NCBI RefSeq assembly: GCF_000222485.1
Contig: NC_015914.1
Span: 744,001 to 808,000, forward strand
Direction: 5' to 3'
Source: Cyclobacterium marinum DSM 745
GTDB taxonomy: Bacteria > Bacteroidota > Bacteroidia > Cytophagales > Cyclobacteriaceae
Length of the DNA stretch: 64,000 nt
Below, one piece after another: positions 62,746 through 64,000 of this stretch. The notes beneath the pieces are model-generated. The model saw only the letters and a list, made by a program, of their open reading frames with translations, made no database searches and had not been told where the DNA came from. The position numbers and the translations under genes are program-made. Within the stretch, counting starts at the first letter, position 1; every line of letters starts with the position of its first letter.

Positions 62746-64000
62746 TTAATTACCATATTTTTTATAATAAAAGAAAACACCTGCAAAAATCCCCATAATT
62801 TCATTACGGATAAACTTAAAATTCCGTCCTTTACCTCTCCAAATTTTCATGACTTTTTTTAAATAATACTTTGGAAGTTTTAAAAAAACATACTTTCTGT
62901 ATCCAGCATTCTTATTTTGGGTTTGTTGGACTAATGCAGCAACCACATGTCCTTTCATATATTGAAAAATCTGAGATTTTAGTTCTGAAATTTTATAACG
63001 ATGTTTGTGAAAAACCACAGCCAATGGCCTGTATTCCATTTCATAATTATTGTTTAATATCCTAAACCACATTTCAGAATCTTCACTGCATCCAGATGCT
63101 CCGGCTCCTAATTTTTCATCAAAATACCCAAGTGTATTGAACACATCTTTCCTAAAAGCCATATTGGCACCAGCTCCTATATCCCAAACAGGAGGACCTA
63201 TGGAAAGATATTCTCCCCAATACTTAGCATTATATTCAGTATTTACATATCCTTTATTAAAGCTCCACGATTTCTCAAAAAGCACTTGTGCAGGGGAATT
63301 TAGTTCCTTTGGTAGTACGAGCCCTGTAATGGCATATAATTTTTTATTGTTGGCAAATGCTTCCCATACCCTATAGGCCCAATCTTTATGAACTTCAACA
63401 TCGTCATCAGTGAATGAAACTATCATTTGAGAGCTTTCAACCACTCCCCTATTCCTAGCAATAGACAGTCCTGGTCTGGCCTCCTTAAAATATTTGACTT
63501 TATTATAGACACTCACCAAATCCTTGGTTTGATCATCATGAGGTGCATTGTCTATAACTATAACCTCAGCCGGTAAACTATCCATCCCCATAATTGAATC
63601 TAGGCATCGCTTTAAATCCTTAGCCCTATTGCGGGTACAGATTATTATGGAAATGGGTAATTCTTTTGGATGTTCAATATGGGTGAATTTTAAAAATGCT
63701 TTTTCAAGAAAAATCCTTAAATCATCACCTCTTCCCTCTAAGATCATTCTCTTCCAATCTACCCTTTGCAGCGCATCTTGGTTTTGTATATAAAACCCAA
63801 GAGTAACTTTAATGGAGTCAACTACTTTTTGATAAAAAATATTAGAGGAAATCTTAGTATTTGGAGCCAGTTCCAAATCACCAAGCGGGATCTCCCTCCA
63901 CCAAATTGTTAAATACACTCCCTGATTTCCTGTCACAGTAAAGCTTGGTATGGTCAAGTTTTCAAGAAAAAGATGACAAACTTTATAAGAAAAATTCTCT
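62746..64000 (-). CDS. Family 2 glycosyltransferase, truncated by the window edge
   Basis: The frame stays open to the last base, upstream of a TTG at 63957, and reads protein-like (KVCHLFLENLTIPSF), so the gene starts beyond the window. After about 105 N-terminal residues it has ISIIICTRNRAKDLKRCLDS, VIVIDNAPHDDQT, SIARNRGV and the DxD motif SFTDDDVEVHKDW. GCSEDSEMWFRIL is the likely catalytic-base region. It is convergent with the deacetylase gene. Confidence 0.88.
   Translation of the reverse strand, partial: ENFSYKVCHLFLENLTIPSFTVTGNQGVYLTIWWREIPLGDLELAPNTKISSNIFYQKVVDSIKVTLGFYIQNQDALQRVDWKRMILEGRGDDLRIFLEKAFLKFTHIEHPKELPISIIICTRNRAKDLKRCLDSIMGMDSLPAEVIVIDNAPHDDQTKDLVSVYNKVKYFKEARPGLSIARNRGVVESSQMIVSFTDDDVEVHKDWAYRVWEAFANNKKLYAITGLVLPKELNSPAQVLFEKSWSFNKGYVNTEYNAKYWGEYLSIGPPVWDIGAGANMAFRKDVFNTLGYFDEKLGAGASGCSEDSEMWFRILNNNYEMEYRPLAVVFHKHRYKISELKSQIFQYMKGHVVAALVQQTQNKNAGYRKYVFLKLPKYYLKKVMKIWRGKGRNFKFIRNEIMGIFAGVFFYYKKYGN

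Overview
The window looks like a chromosomal segment of a Bacteroidota bacterium, most likely a marine member of the Cytophagales/Cyclobacteriaceae (lineage is inference). The reasons are AT-rich DNA, few Shine-Dalgarno sequences, two promoters close to the Bacteroidota TTG-N20-TAnnTTTG pattern, and typical families: UpxY antiterminator, Wzi, SLBB exporter, DUF4197, PVC-type cytochrome with HEAT repeats, Tat-exported Gfo/Idh and sugar-isomerase-like proteins.

Region 1 (0-11.6 kb) is mostly a minus-strand housekeeping run: comEC, recQ, a conserved hypothetical, a NUDIX hydrolase, a TPR lipoprotein, the tRNA threonylcarbamoyl-AMP synthase and pgk, ending in a strong hairpin terminator. A small outer-membrane barrel, a GNAT enzyme, phoH and a divergent SAM hydroxide adenosyltransferase follow. 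Several junctions overlap as ATGA or TAATG.

Region 2 (11.7-14.6 kb) is a small accessory block beside tRNA-Leu(CAA). It holds the truncated start of a type I restriction methylase (hsdM), an unknown membrane-anchored protein, and an Abi_2/AbiF-like HEPN protein. Just upstream of the abi gene is a promoter-driven structured RNA that I predict to be its RNA partner. This is the strongest candidate for an unusual system here.

Region 3 (14.6-29 kb) carries envelope and metabolism genes: lipoproteins, an MBOAT/SGNH-like acylation pair, an AI-2E family permease, a PVC-type cytochrome dehydrogenase, APS reductase, an MFS permease, a CrtA-like oxygenase with a GluQRS-like enzyme, and two Tat-exported sugar-related proteins.

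Region 4 (29.2-46.5 kb) is a minus-strand exopolysaccharide locus. It supplies GDP-mannose and GDP-fucose (manC, gmd, fcl), an outer-membrane SLBB exporter, a Wzz-like protein, a Wzy/ligase-like protein, five glycosyltransferase genes including an Alg13/Alg14-like pair, Wzi, and a WecA-like initiating enzyme. A decayed nucleotide-sugar epimerase lies inside it. A UpxY gene is divergent from it. No flippase is visible.

Region 5 (46.6-55 kb) has a GH15 hydrolase, a zinc-ribbon protein, a short SSB, Dabb, hslV, the PDH E2 gene, a YheT hydrolase, an SRAP protein and an MBL-fold hydrolase. Two odd DNA elements lie here: an inverted repeat that gives two convergent genes the same C-terminal peptide, and a five-unit 10-bp repeat array.

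Region 6 (55.7-64 kb) is a second polysaccharide locus of the ABC-exporter type (Wzm/Wzt), with several GT2 enzymes, a GT2-methyltransferase fusion and a polysaccharide deacetylase. The last gene runs off the window edge.
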